Assembly (NCBI GenBank): GCA_001897035.1
Contig: MKRS01000291.1
Span: forward strand, 1 to 11,202
Source: Bacteroidales bacterium 45-6
GTDB lineage: Bacteria; Bacteroidota; Bacteroidia; Bacteroidales; Dysgonomonadaceae
DNA length: 11,202 nucleotides
Direction of reading: 5' to 3'
Position numbers and translations under genes: made by a program. Position 1 is the stretch's first letter. The number at the start of each line of letters is the position of its first letter. Positions 1 to 7,276 of the stretch are shown here, one piece after another. The notes beneath the pieces were generated by a model. That model worked only from the letters and a program-made list of their open reading frames with translations, did no database searches and had not been told where the DNA came from.

Positions 1-1784
1 TTGCTTCTGCTAACTTTCAGGCTCACTCGCAAAGGCCCGTTTTCCTCCATCATTACAGATACATTTTCATCGACATAAGCCTTTGGAGCTGCATTGACAT
101 CGCTCCACATTATTTCCCAAGACGGGTATTCTGTCGACACATCACTCAACATCACCAGACGAATCGGGGACGTTAACAATTCAATGCCCATTCCTTTATC
201 CAAAACAGAGCTTACATCTCCGTTGGAATCAATTGTTACCTTATAATCATCGTTTTCAATGGCTTGCCCTGATATTGCGAGATCAGACTTTAATGGACTG
301 GCTTCATTAAGTCGAAGATCGTAAACCGAGTAACCAAGTGAAGGCACTGTAGCCTCAAAAATAATATACAGTTTTTGGGCAGAGGCATCATATCTCAGTA
401 CTTGAGACAATATTTCAACTCCGTTTTTATCAAATACACGGATATTATCAACTTTGGAATCCACAGAGACGGTAGCCTCCACCACATCTTTCCGTTCGAT
501 AGATAAAGGATTGTAAACGACCAAAGGAATTCCAGCAGTTTGCGTATCCATCTTCCTGACAACAGAACCGATAGAATTCTTCAACACTTCCGACAGATTC
601 AGATTCACCAACACTTCATCATTATATGAATAAACATATGCACTCGGAATGGATGTCCCTGTCAAATCATCATGAAAGTGATGCCAAAGGAGCGTAGTCC
701 AGGCATCCTGCATTTGCTCCGAAGGGTAGTTAATGCCACCCAGCCAGTCAGCAAACACAGATGACTTCTCGGCAGCGTCTGCCAAAAGTTCATTCTTCCT
801 ATTCCAATATTTCATCATCGCATGCGAAGTATAACAGCCTACTCCATGCTTTGTCATTGGCAATTCATTATTCCAGACAAAGTATTTATCGTTTTTGTAT
901 TGATCCAACAATGAAAATATTTCACTCGGAGTGGACAGAAAAACTTTCAACGGTCCATCAGAATTTACACTTGCCTGCAGCCAAGAAGGTGTATTTTCGC
1001 CGATTACCTGAGGATTATCCTGCAATGCGCCCCCCCTGTCGCCACGAGGCCCAACATAGCGGAACACAAATGGCGCTCCATATTTTGATTGGTTTGTACT
1101 TGCTGTGCCCAGTATGTCCGAGTCATAAGACATATCTTTATTGTATACCTCATGCCAGTCGTACGGCTCCCCTTTAAAAACGGCATATATTTCCGAACCA
1201 TCAACTCCTTTCCAAATACCGAACGGAGCCAGATCATCGTATTTATACGCAGATCCCCATGCCAGCTTAGCGGTATGAAAGCCGGTTATTCCACAATGTT
1301 TTGCCAATGAGGGCAAAGAGTATGGAAAGCCAAAACAATCCGGCACCATGAAATCGGTTCCACCTTTCCGTCCGAATTCTTTTTTGTAAAAAGTTTGCCC
1401 ATACAGGAAATTTCTGATTATGGATTCACCCGAAGGCACCATCACATCACTGGCATTAATGCTCCCCCCACTCGGGTGCCATCTTTGATCCTGCACATAT
1501 TGTTTTAGCTTATTGTATTGATCCGGATAATATTCCTTCATCCATTTATAGTGTATTGCAGCTTCAAAATTGAACTGGAAGCTTGGATATTTCGCAAACA
1601 ACGCAAAATTTTGCAGCATGGTATTCGGAATATATTCATCAATTGTGGTTTTCACATCCCAATTCCATTGAGTGTCCAAATGAGATGTAGAAATAAAATG
1701 TAATGATTTATCCTGAGATTTTAAGGACAAAAAGACTCCGCAAAAAGAAACTATCAAGAGTAATGACAATTTTGTGTTTTTCAT
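1..1784 (-). CDS. GH38 α-mannosidase, exported (3' end beyond window)
   Basis: The reverse strand is open for 594 codons from an ATG at 1784 to the window edge, with no stop or frameshift. An in-frame TAA lies four codons upstream, so this is the first possible Met. Residues 1-24 form a Sec signal peptide with no proper lipobox. The family GH38 (retaining, Zn-dependent α-mannosidase) is shown by SHLDTQW (His35 and Asp37, expected metal ligands), VPDCFGF with Asp149 as the expected catalytic nucleophile, and HHFHDDLTGT (368-377), matching the family's distal metal-binding His motif HHDAITGT. Residues after about 400 begin the β-sandwich region, whose remainder is outside the window. It probably releases α-linked mannose from mannan side chains or N-glycans in the periplasm; linkage cannot be read from sequence. 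It is divergent from the mannanase operon and shares its regulatory region. A run of seven G (1030-1036) lies in the coding strand, with the frame intact. Confidence 0.93.
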   Translation of the reverse strand, partial: MKNTKLSLLLIVSFCGVFLSLKSQDKSLHFISTSHLDTQWNWDVKTTIDEYIPNTMLQNFALFAKYPSFQFNFEAAIHYKWMKEYYPDQYNKLKQYVQDQRWHPSGGSINASDVMVPSGESIIRNFLYGQTFYKKEFGRKGGTDFMVPDCFGFPYSLPSLAKHCGITGFHTAKLAWGSAYKYDDLAPFGIWKGVDGSEIYAVFKGEPYDWHEVYNKDMSYDSDILGTASTNQSKYGAPFVFRYVGPRGDRGGALQDNPQVIGENTPSWLQASVNSDGPLKVFLSTPSEIFSLLDQYKNDKYFVWNNELPMTKHGVGCYTSHAMMKYWNRKNELLADAAEKSSVFADWLGGINYPSEQMQDAWTTLLWHHFHDDLTGTSIPSAYVYSYNDEVLVNLNLSEVLKNSIGSVVRKMDTQTAGIPLVVYNPLSIERKDVVEATVSVDSKVDNIRVFDKNGVEILSQVLRYDASAQKLYIIFEATVPSLGYSVYDLRLNEASPLKSDLAISGQAIENDDYKVTIDSNGDVSSVLDKGMGIELLTSPIRLVMLSDVSTEYPSWEIMWSDVNAAPKAYVDENVSVMMEENGPLRVSLKVSRS

Positions 1785-1870
1785 TATAAATGATTAAAAA
1801 AATTAGAGTTGATAAATATCATCTAAAAATAAATCAAATGAATTGTAATTAAAAGCCTCTATTTTCCGTG

Positions 1871-1911
1871 CGGCAAATTTAGACACTAAAAAGGACAAAT
1901 CTGACACTCTT
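1871..1911 (+). repeat. Direct repeat, copy A
   Basis: This is the left copy of an imperfect direct repeat. It starts CGGCAAAT and carries two ACACT cores (1883-1887 and 1904-1908) 21 bp apart. Aligned to copy B (2003-2042), 33 of 41 columns are identical with a single one-base gap. The two copies lie about 131 bp apart in the same orientation. The 21-bp core spacing is two helical turns, as expected for a regulator that binds one DNA face. Copy A overlaps the putative GH38 -7 element. Confidence 0.65.
1874..1881 (-). promoter_or_regulatory. Candidate -7 element for GH38 gene
   Basis: On the reverse strand this reads TAAATTTG, matching the Bacteroidota -7 consensus TAnnTTTG. It would place the transcript start about 85 bases before the GH38 ATG. 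A TTTG sits further upstream at 1899-1896, but the 14-bp spacing is shorter than the usual 19-21 bp, so the call is tentative. Confidence 0.3.
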
Positions 1912-1913
1912 GC

Positions 1914-1929
1914 TATGCTGTTCAGCATA
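1914..1929. promoter_or_regulatory. Perfect dyad, operator-like
   Basis: TATGCTG and CAGCATA form perfect 7-bp inverted arms around a 2-bp centre (TT). The dyad starts two bases after direct repeat copy A, between the two divergent promoters. A 16-bp palindrome of this kind is the usual shape of a dimeric repressor or activator site. No T-run follows on either strand, so a terminator is unlikely. The binding protein is unknown. Confidence 0.45.
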
Positions 1930-2002
1930 CAATCGAGCAATTGCCCTCAAGAAAGGAGCAATATGTCCGAAATCCTTTATACAAGTGCCATATAAATCAT
2001 TC

Positions 2003-2042
2003 CGGCAAATCAAACACTAATAATGAAAAATTTGACACTTTT
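2003..2042 (+). repeat. Direct repeat, copy B
   Basis: This is the right copy of the repeat in the divergent region. It starts CGGCAAAT and has ACACT cores at 2014-2018 and 2035-2039, again 21 bp apart. It ends 39 bp before the candidate -7 element of the GH76 operon, a position typical for an activator site. Sequence differences from copy A fall mainly between the two cores. Confidence 0.65.
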
Positions 2043-2081
2043 TAGATAATCAGATCGCTATTCTTATATAATCAACTTCAT

Positions 2082-2089
2082 TATTTTTG
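2082..2089 (+). promoter_or_regulatory. Candidate -7 element for mannanase operon
   Basis: TATTTTTG matches the Bacteroidota -7 consensus TAnnTTTG and would give a leader of roughly 25 bases before the GH76 ATG. No TTTG -33 box is present at the expected distance, as is common for promoters that depend on an activator. Direct repeat copy B lies just upstream. Confidence 0.4.
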
Positions 2090-2121
2090 TCCGATATATA
2101 ATATTCATCTAACAGCACCTC

Positions 2122-3306
2122 ATGAAAACATATTTTTTCACATCATTGCTATCTGTTTTTCTTTCATTTGCCCTTAGTCTGGAAGCAAAGCCGCTCCATT
2201 CCAAAAATAAGAACCTGTACAGGGCAGACATAACATTGAAATCAATTTTCAAACTATATTCCACGGACAATCCCTTTTTGTTTCGCGAAACTTACCCTTA
2301 TAATGAAAAACATAAGGTGACTTACCTTACCTCAGATCAGCCGGACGCCCCTCAAAACCTTTATTCTTATCTCTGGCCTTTTTCTGGAAGCTTGTCAGCC
2401 GTAGTTTCAATATATCAGAACAATAAAGATGCTTCATACCTACAAATCCTTGAAAATAGGATAATGTCAGGCTTGGATTTGTATTTTGATACCAAAAGAG
2501 ATCCCGGCGCTTATGCTTCTTATATAGAAAAGACTCCTACTCCCGACCGCTTCTATGACGATAATGTTTGGATAGGCATTGATTTCACAGATCTGTACTT
2601 ACTCACAAAAGAAAAAAAGTATCTTTCCAGAGCAACCGCCACATGGAATTTCATAGAAAGCGGTACCGATTCGATACTTGGAGGAGGGATATATTGGTGT
2701 GAACAAAAGAAATTCAGCAAAAATACTTGTTCGAATGCTCCCGGAGCTGTTTTTGCCTTAAAGTTGTTTGAAGCCACAAGCGATAGTTCTTATTTTCACA
2801 AAGGCAAGAATTTATACGAGTGGACCAAAGCCAATTTACAAGATAAAAAAGACTATTTGTTTTACGATAATATAAACCTGAACGGAGAAATAGAAAAAAC
2901 TAAATTTGCCTACAATAGCGGACAAATGATGCAGGCCGCGGCTTTATTGTATAAGTGCACAAAAGACGGTTCATACCTGAAAGAAGCTCAAGACATAGCA
3001 CAATCATGCCACAATTATTTCTTCTATGATTATACCACCAATAAGGGTGCGAAAATATCTTTGCCTAAAGGTGACATCTGGTTCACAACAGTGATGTATC
3101 GCGGGTTCATAGAGCTGTATGGTATTGATAAAAACAGAAAATATATTGATTTTTTCAAATCCAATCTCGACTATGCCTGGAATTATATGCGGGAAGACAA
3201 TGGGCTGTTCAATAAGGATTGGACAGCTCAGACCAAAGATGATTCCAAATGGCTGCTGACTCAATTTGCGATGGTTGAAATGTATGCCCGATTGAATAAA
3301 TTATGA
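2122..3306 (+). CDS. GH76 endo-α-1,6-mannanase, exported
   Basis: The 394-residue product has the normal length for a single-domain GH76 enzyme. Residues 1-22 are a Sec signal peptide with no lipobox Cys, so a soluble periplasmic enzyme is expected. Family marks are FYDDNVWIGI with the paired aspartates Asp146-Asp147 (the GH76 nucleophile and acid/base pair), GGIYW followed by KNTCSNAPGA (the conserved substrate-cleft stretch), and AYNSGQMMQAAALLY (typical of the (α/α)6 barrel). GH76 enzymes hydrolyse the α-1,6-mannose backbone of yeast mannan with retention; some members act as transglycosylases in fungal cell walls, which is unlikely here. It is the first gene of the rightward operon, and GH125 follows after 39 bp. 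In characterised mannan loci surface GH76 enzymes are lipoproteins and periplasmic ones are not; this one fits the periplasmic type. Confidence 0.92.
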   Translation: MKTYFFTSLLSVFLSFALSLEAKPLHSKNKNLYRADITLKSIFKLYSTDNPFLFRETYPYNEKHKVTYLTSDQPDAPQNLYSYLWPFSGSLSAVVSIYQNNKDASYLQILENRIMSGLDLYFDTKRDPGAYASYIEKTPTPDRFYDDNVWIGIDFTDLYLLTKEKKYLSRATATWNFIESGTDSILGGGIYWCEQKKFSKNTCSNAPGAVFALKLFEATSDSSYFHKGKNLYEWTKANLQDKKDYLFYDNINLNGEIEKTKFAYNSGQMMQAAALLYKCTKDGSYLKEAQDIAQSCHNYFFYDYTTNKGAKISLPKGDIWFTTVMYRGFIELYGIDKNRKYIDFFKSNLDYAWNYMREDNGLFNKDWTAQTKDDSKWLLTQFAMVEMYARLNKL

Positions 3307-3345
3307 ATCCAATAAGAGTCCCAGTAATCAAAACCTATTAATATC

Positions 3346-4854
3346 ATGAAATCCGAAACCAAATCATTAAGAAACGGCTTCCTTGGAGCAGGGTTATGCA
3401 CTGTCGTCTTATTAGCCTACAATCCGGGCAGTCTTGCCCAGAAAGTAAATATTGATTATACCCAAAAGGCAAATTCAATCACTTTGGAAAAAGATAATAC
3501 AAGACTATATATTTCTCAACGTCCGAGACCGGAAGACCGGCTGTTTAAATCGGACGCCATTGAGGAAGAGATACGTAAAATAGCGAAATTGCTAAAAAAT
3601 GCGAAATTACGCTGGATGTTCGAGAATGCTTTTCCAAACACTGTGGACACTACTGTTCGATACTACACAATGGAAAACGGGGAGGATGACACGCTTGTTT
3701 ACACAGGAGACATACATGCAATGTGGCTCCGTGATTCAGGGGCACAAGTGTGGCCTTACATCCATCTGGCCAGCAAAGACGAAAAACTAAAAAAAATGCT
3801 CCGGGGCACAATCCTGCGCCAGTTCCGCTGTATCATTCTGGATCCCTATGCGAATGCCTTCCTCGATCCGCATGATCCGAATCCCGATCACCAATGGATG
3901 AGCGACAAGACCGATATGAAACTCGGATTGCATGAACGCAAATGGGAAATAGATTCGCTTTGTTATCCCTTGCGTTTGGCCTATCAATACTGGAAAATGA
4001 CAGGCGACGCTTCTATTTTCGGTGAAGAATGGAAACAGGCAATTACCATGATAATCAGAACGTTTAAGGAACAACAAAAAAAAGTTGGACATGGGCCTTA
4101 TACTTTTCAACGGAAAACCGAACGCCAGTTGGATACTATGTCCAACAACGGAATGGGAAATCCGGTAAAACCCGTTGGACTGATAGCCTCAGCATTCCGT
4201 CCTTCAGATGATGCCACAACTTTTCAATTTCTGATACCTTCCAATTTTTTTGCAGTCACATCTCTGCATAAAGCCTCTGAGATTCTGACGGAAGTGAACA
4301 AAAATGTAAGCTTGGCCAAAGAATGTACGGATTTGGCAAATGAGGTAGAACAAGCTGTAAAAAAATATGCAGTCTGCAATCATCCAAAATATGGAAAGAT
4401 ATATGCTTTCGAAATAGACGGATTTGGCAATCAACTCCTCATGGATGATGCAAATGTACCCAGCCTTTTAGCCTTGCCCTATCTGGGAGACGTGGACATA
4501 AACGATCCTGTCTACCAGAATACACGAAGCTTCGTGTGGAGCGAAGATAATCCTTATTTCTTCAAAGGAAAGGCCGGAGAAGGTATTGGTGGACCACACG
4601 TCGGTTATGATATGATCTGGCCGATGAGTATCATGATGAAGGCTTTCACCAGCCAGAATGATGAAGAGATCAGATATTGTATCAAATTGCTCATGACGAC
4701 TGATGCCGGAAGCGGATTTATGCATGAATCATTCCACAAAGATAATCCTAAAAACTTCACACGCGAGTGGTTTGCCTGGCAAAACACCTTGTTTGGAGAA
4801 TTAATCATCAAACTTATCAATGAAGGAAAATTGAATGTATTAAACAGTTTATAA
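3346..4854 (+). CDS. GH125 exo-α-1,6-mannosidase, exported
   Basis: The 502-residue product belongs to GH125 (formerly DUF1237, Mug157-like), metal-independent inverting exo-α-1,6-mannosidases. A hydrophobic N-terminal segment ending near SLAQ (29-32) is a signal peptide; there is no twin-arginine motif or clear lipobox. Family marks are MWLRDSGAQVWPY (126-138), KWEIDSLCYPLRLAYQYW (199-216), FRPSDDAT (285-291 and on), GIGGPHVGYDMIWPMS and MHESFHKD. The Asp288-to-Glu461 spacing of 173 equals that of the acid/base pair Asp220/Glu393 I recall for the Clostridium perfringens enzyme, so these are the likely catalytic residues. It would shorten α-1,6-mannooligosaccharides produced by the GH76 enzyme encoded just upstream. 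GH92 follows 26 bp after its stop. Confidence 0.93.
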   Translation: MKSETKSLRNGFLGAGLCTVVLLAYNPGSLAQKVNIDYTQKANSITLEKDNTRLYISQRPRPEDRLFKSDAIEEEIRKIAKLLKNAKLRWMFENAFPNTVDTTVRYYTMENGEDDTLVYTGDIHAMWLRDSGAQVWPYIHLASKDEKLKKMLRGTILRQFRCIILDPYANAFLDPHDPNPDHQWMSDKTDMKLGLHERKWEIDSLCYPLRLAYQYWKMTGDASIFGEEWKQAITMIIRTFKEQQKKVGHGPYTFQRKTERQLDTMSNNGMGNPVKPVGLIASAFRPSDDATTFQFLIPSNFFAVTSLHKASEILTEVNKNVSLAKECTDLANEVEQAVKKYAVCNHPKYGKIYAFEIDGFGNQLLMDDANVPSLLALPYLGDVDINDPVYQNTRSFVWSEDNPYFFKGKAGEGIGGPHVGYDMIWPMSIMMKAFTSQNDEEIRYCIKLLMTTDAGSGFMHESFHKDNPKNFTREWFAWQNTLFGELIIKLINEGKLNVLNSL

Positions 4855-4880
4855 CAAAAAAGAATTATTTGAAAAATATT

Positions 4881-7166
4881 ATGAATCAATTAAAATCAAC
4901 AGTTCTATTCGTCCTTCTTTTGTCTTTTGTTCTGGTTTCGGCTCAAAATGTCAACAACAACTATGCGGATTATGTGAATCCGCTTATAGGAACAGACTCC
5001 AAATTTGAACTTTCAAACGGGAACACTTATCCTGCAATTGCAATGCCATGGGGAATGAATTTCTGGACACCTCAGACTGGAAATATGGGCGAGGGCTGGA
5101 CATATACATATAGCTCGGACAAAATCAAAGGATTCAAACAAACCCACCAGCCAAGTCCCTGGATAAATGATTATGGCCAGTTCTCCATTATGCCCGTTAC
5201 CGGAAAAGTGATTTTCGACCAGGAGAAAAGAGCAAGTTGGTTCAGTCATAAAAGTGAAACAGCCAGGCCATACTATTACAAAGTATATCTATCTGACTAC
5301 AATATCACAACAGAAATAACCCCGACAGAGAGATCCGCTATATTCAGGTTCACGTTTCCTGAAAATGACGATTCATACATAATTGTTGATGCTTTTGACA
5401 AAGGATCCTATGTTAAGATCATTCCCGAACAAAATAAAATTATCGGCTACACGACCAAAAACAGTGGCGGCGTTCCCGATAATTTCAAAAACTATTTTGT
5501 CATTGTATTTGACAAACCATTTACGTTCAATGCTACGGTAAAAGACAATGATATTCGTGAACACGAACTTGAAGCCAAATCCAATCATGCAGGAGCGATC
5601 ATTGGATTTTCTACAAAAAAAGGAGAAAAAGTTCATGCACGCGTTGCCTCCTCTTTCATCAGCTTTGAACAGGCTGAATTGAATCTGCACGAATTAGGAA
5701 CTAACTCTTTCGATCAGGTGAAAGAGCTTGGTAAAACAAGATGGAACGAAGTTCTGGGAAAAATAGAAATAGAATCAGACAACATCGATCAGGTACGTAC
5801 GTTCTATTCCTGCTTGTATCGGAGCGTCTTGTTTCCACGTATGTTGCATGAAGTTGATGCGCAGGGAAAAATAATACATTACAGTCCGCACAATGGAAAA
5901 GTTCTTCCTGGTTACATGTTCACCGACACCGGATTCTGGGACACATTTCGTTGCTTGCTACCCTTTATCAACCTTGTCTACCCAAGCATGGGAAACAAAA
6001 TGCAGGAAGGATTTTTTAATTCTTATCTGGAAAGTGGATTTTACCCGGAATGGGCAAGTCCCGGACACCGCGATTGTATGGTTGGAAACAACTCCGCTTC
6101 TGTCGTAACAGATGCTTATCTAAAAGGTATAACGAAAGGCAACGCCGAAAAAATGTATGAAGGCCTTTTACACGGTGCCAACAATGTACATCAAGCTATT
6201 AATTCGTCAGGACGGTTAGGTTACGCCGGGTATAACAAATTAGGCTATGTGCCTTACAACATCAGTCAGAGCGCTGCTCGCACCCTGGAATACGCCTATA
6301 ACGACTGGTGTATCTACCAGATGGGGAAAAAACTGGGAAGACCCGAATCTGAAACAGACATCTATAAGAAAAGGGCCTTGAATTACAGAAATCTGTTCAA
6401 TAAGCCTTACAATCTGATGAGTGGACGAAATGCGGACGGCACATTCCAGGCCAATTTCGTTCCCGAAAAATGGTGGGATGCCTTCACGGAAGGAAACAGC
6501 TGGCACTATACATGGTCGGTTTTCCACGACATCCAGGGTTTGATCAATCTCATGGGCAGTGAAAAGACATTCGTCCAGATGCTCGATTCAGTTTTTGCAA
6601 TGCCTCCTACATTCGGAGAAGGAACGGACACCCACGGCTTTCTGGTTCATGAAATGCGTGAAATGCAAGTTATAAACATGGGACAGTATGCCCACGGAAA
6701 TCAGCCTATCCAACACATGATCTATCTATACAACTATGCTGGACAACCTTGGAAAACACAATATTGGGTTCGTGAAACAATGAATCGTCTATATACTCCG
6801 GCCGCGGATGGCTATTGTGGTGATGAAGATAACGGGCAAACATCTGCCTGGTATGTTCTTTCAGCGCTTGGCTTCTACCCTGTATGCCCCGGTTCTGACG
6901 AGTATGTAATAGGGAGTCCTTTATTTTCCAAAGCAACAATCAACCTGGAGAACGGCAAAAAAATTGAAATGTCCGCCCCTGCAAATACCGATACCAGAAG
7001 ATATATTCAAAACCTGAGATACAACGGGAAGCTTTACACTAAAAATTATTTCAACCACTCTTTCCTGATCAAAGGAGCAAAGATTCAATTTGAAATGAGC
7101 GAAAAACCCAATTTTTCACGAGGCACAAAGAAAGCAGATTTTCCTTACTCGTTTTCAAACGAATAG
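4881..7166 (+). CDS. GH92 exo-α-mannosidase, probably α-1,2-specific
   Basis: I chose the ATG at 4881 (761 residues); a TTG four codons earlier extends the frame but the signal peptide (MNQLKSTVLFVLLLSFVLVSAQ) begins naturally at the ATG. GH92 enzymes are Ca-dependent inverting exo-mannosidases with an N-terminal β-sandwich and a C-terminal (α/α)6 barrel. Marks include DYVNPLIGTDS near the mature N-terminus, FTDTGFWDTFR, GHRDCMVGNNSA, EGNSWHYTW with Glu537 as probable acid, and GDEDNGQTSAWY with Asp648/Asp650 as probable base and partner. These fall at a constant offset from the residues I recall for BT3990 (Glu533, Asp642, Asp644). Trp94 and His590-Glu591 align with the BT3990 +1-subsite trio linked to α-1,2 specificity. 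It would debranch mannan side chains before backbone cleavage. A stable hairpin follows the stop. Confidence 0.94.
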   Translation: MNQLKSTVLFVLLLSFVLVSAQNVNNNYADYVNPLIGTDSKFELSNGNTYPAIAMPWGMNFWTPQTGNMGEGWTYTYSSDKIKGFKQTHQPSPWINDYGQFSIMPVTGKVIFDQEKRASWFSHKSETARPYYYKVYLSDYNITTEITPTERSAIFRFTFPENDDSYIIVDAFDKGSYVKIIPEQNKIIGYTTKNSGGVPDNFKNYFVIVFDKPFTFNATVKDNDIREHELEAKSNHAGAIIGFSTKKGEKVHARVASSFISFEQAELNLHELGTNSFDQVKELGKTRWNEVLGKIEIESDNIDQVRTFYSCLYRSVLFPRMLHEVDAQGKIIHYSPHNGKVLPGYMFTDTGFWDTFRCLLPFINLVYPSMGNKMQEGFFNSYLESGFYPEWASPGHRDCMVGNNSASVVTDAYLKGITKGNAEKMYEGLLHGANNVHQAINSSGRLGYAGYNKLGYVPYNISQSAARTLEYAYNDWCIYQMGKKLGRPESETDIYKKRALNYRNLFNKPYNLMSGRNADGTFQANFVPEKWWDAFTEGNSWHYTWSVFHDIQGLINLMGSEKTFVQMLDSVFAMPPTFGEGTDTHGFLVHEMREMQVINMGQYAHGNQPIQHMIYLYNYAGQPWKTQYWVRETMNRLYTPAADGYCGDEDNGQTSAWYVLSALGFYPVCPGSDEYVIGSPLFSKATINLENGKKIEMSAPANTDTRRYIQNLRYNGKLYTKNYFNHSFLIKGAKIQFEMSEKPNFSRGTKKADFPYSFSNE

Positions 7167-7179
7167 ATATAGCAAAAAA

Positions 7180-7222
7180 TATCCGCGATATGCAACACGG
7201 CAGTTTTAGTATATCGCGGGTA
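7180..7222 (+). other. Intercistronic hairpin
   Basis: Arms 7180-7193 and 7209-7222 can pair over 14 positions (9 contiguous Watson-Crick pairs CCGCGATAT/ATATCGCGG, extended by further pairs including two G-U wobbles) around a 15-nt loop. It starts 13 bases after the GH92 stop and ends 54 bases before the next start. No U-run follows on the + strand, so it is not a canonical intrinsic terminator in the operon direction; on the - strand it is followed by six T, but no gene ends there. Likely roles are mRNA processing, 3'-end protection or partial attenuation between the glycosidase and surface-protein cistrons. Confidence 0.6.
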
Positions 7223-7276
7223 AAAAGTAAATCAACCTTAAATGAAGATAATGATTCACCAAAACACACAATACTT

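Larger units (their letters stand above)
1785..2121. promoter_or_regulatory. Divergent intergenic control region
   Basis: This 337-bp AT-rich stretch separates the leftward GH38 gene from the rightward GH76 gene and must hold the promoters for both. I see no ORF or RNA gene in it. It contains an imperfect direct repeat of about 40 bp, a short perfect dyad, and one candidate -7 element for each direction, each listed separately. The arrangement suggests joint control of both transcription units, for example by a hybrid two-component or other mannan-responsive regulator. The regulator is not in the window, so this is inference. Confidence 0.7.

Noticed and set aside
761..1310. Plus-strand open frames opposite the GH38 gene
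   Set aside because: They lie wholly over a well-supported reverse-strand GH38 frame, have no recognisable domain and no start context.
1785..2121. CRISPR array or small RNA in the divergent region
   Set aside because: There are only two imperfect repeat copies about 131 bp apart with no regular spacer, and no hairpin followed by a T-run.
3307..3345. Internal promoter or terminator between GH76 and GH125
   Set aside because: The 39-bp gap has no TAnnTTTG element and no inverted repeat; simple co-transcription is enough.
7190..7276. Upstream ATG extending the β-helix protein by 29 residues
   Set aside because: The extension is polar, would bury the signal peptide, and its start codon lies inside the hairpin stem.
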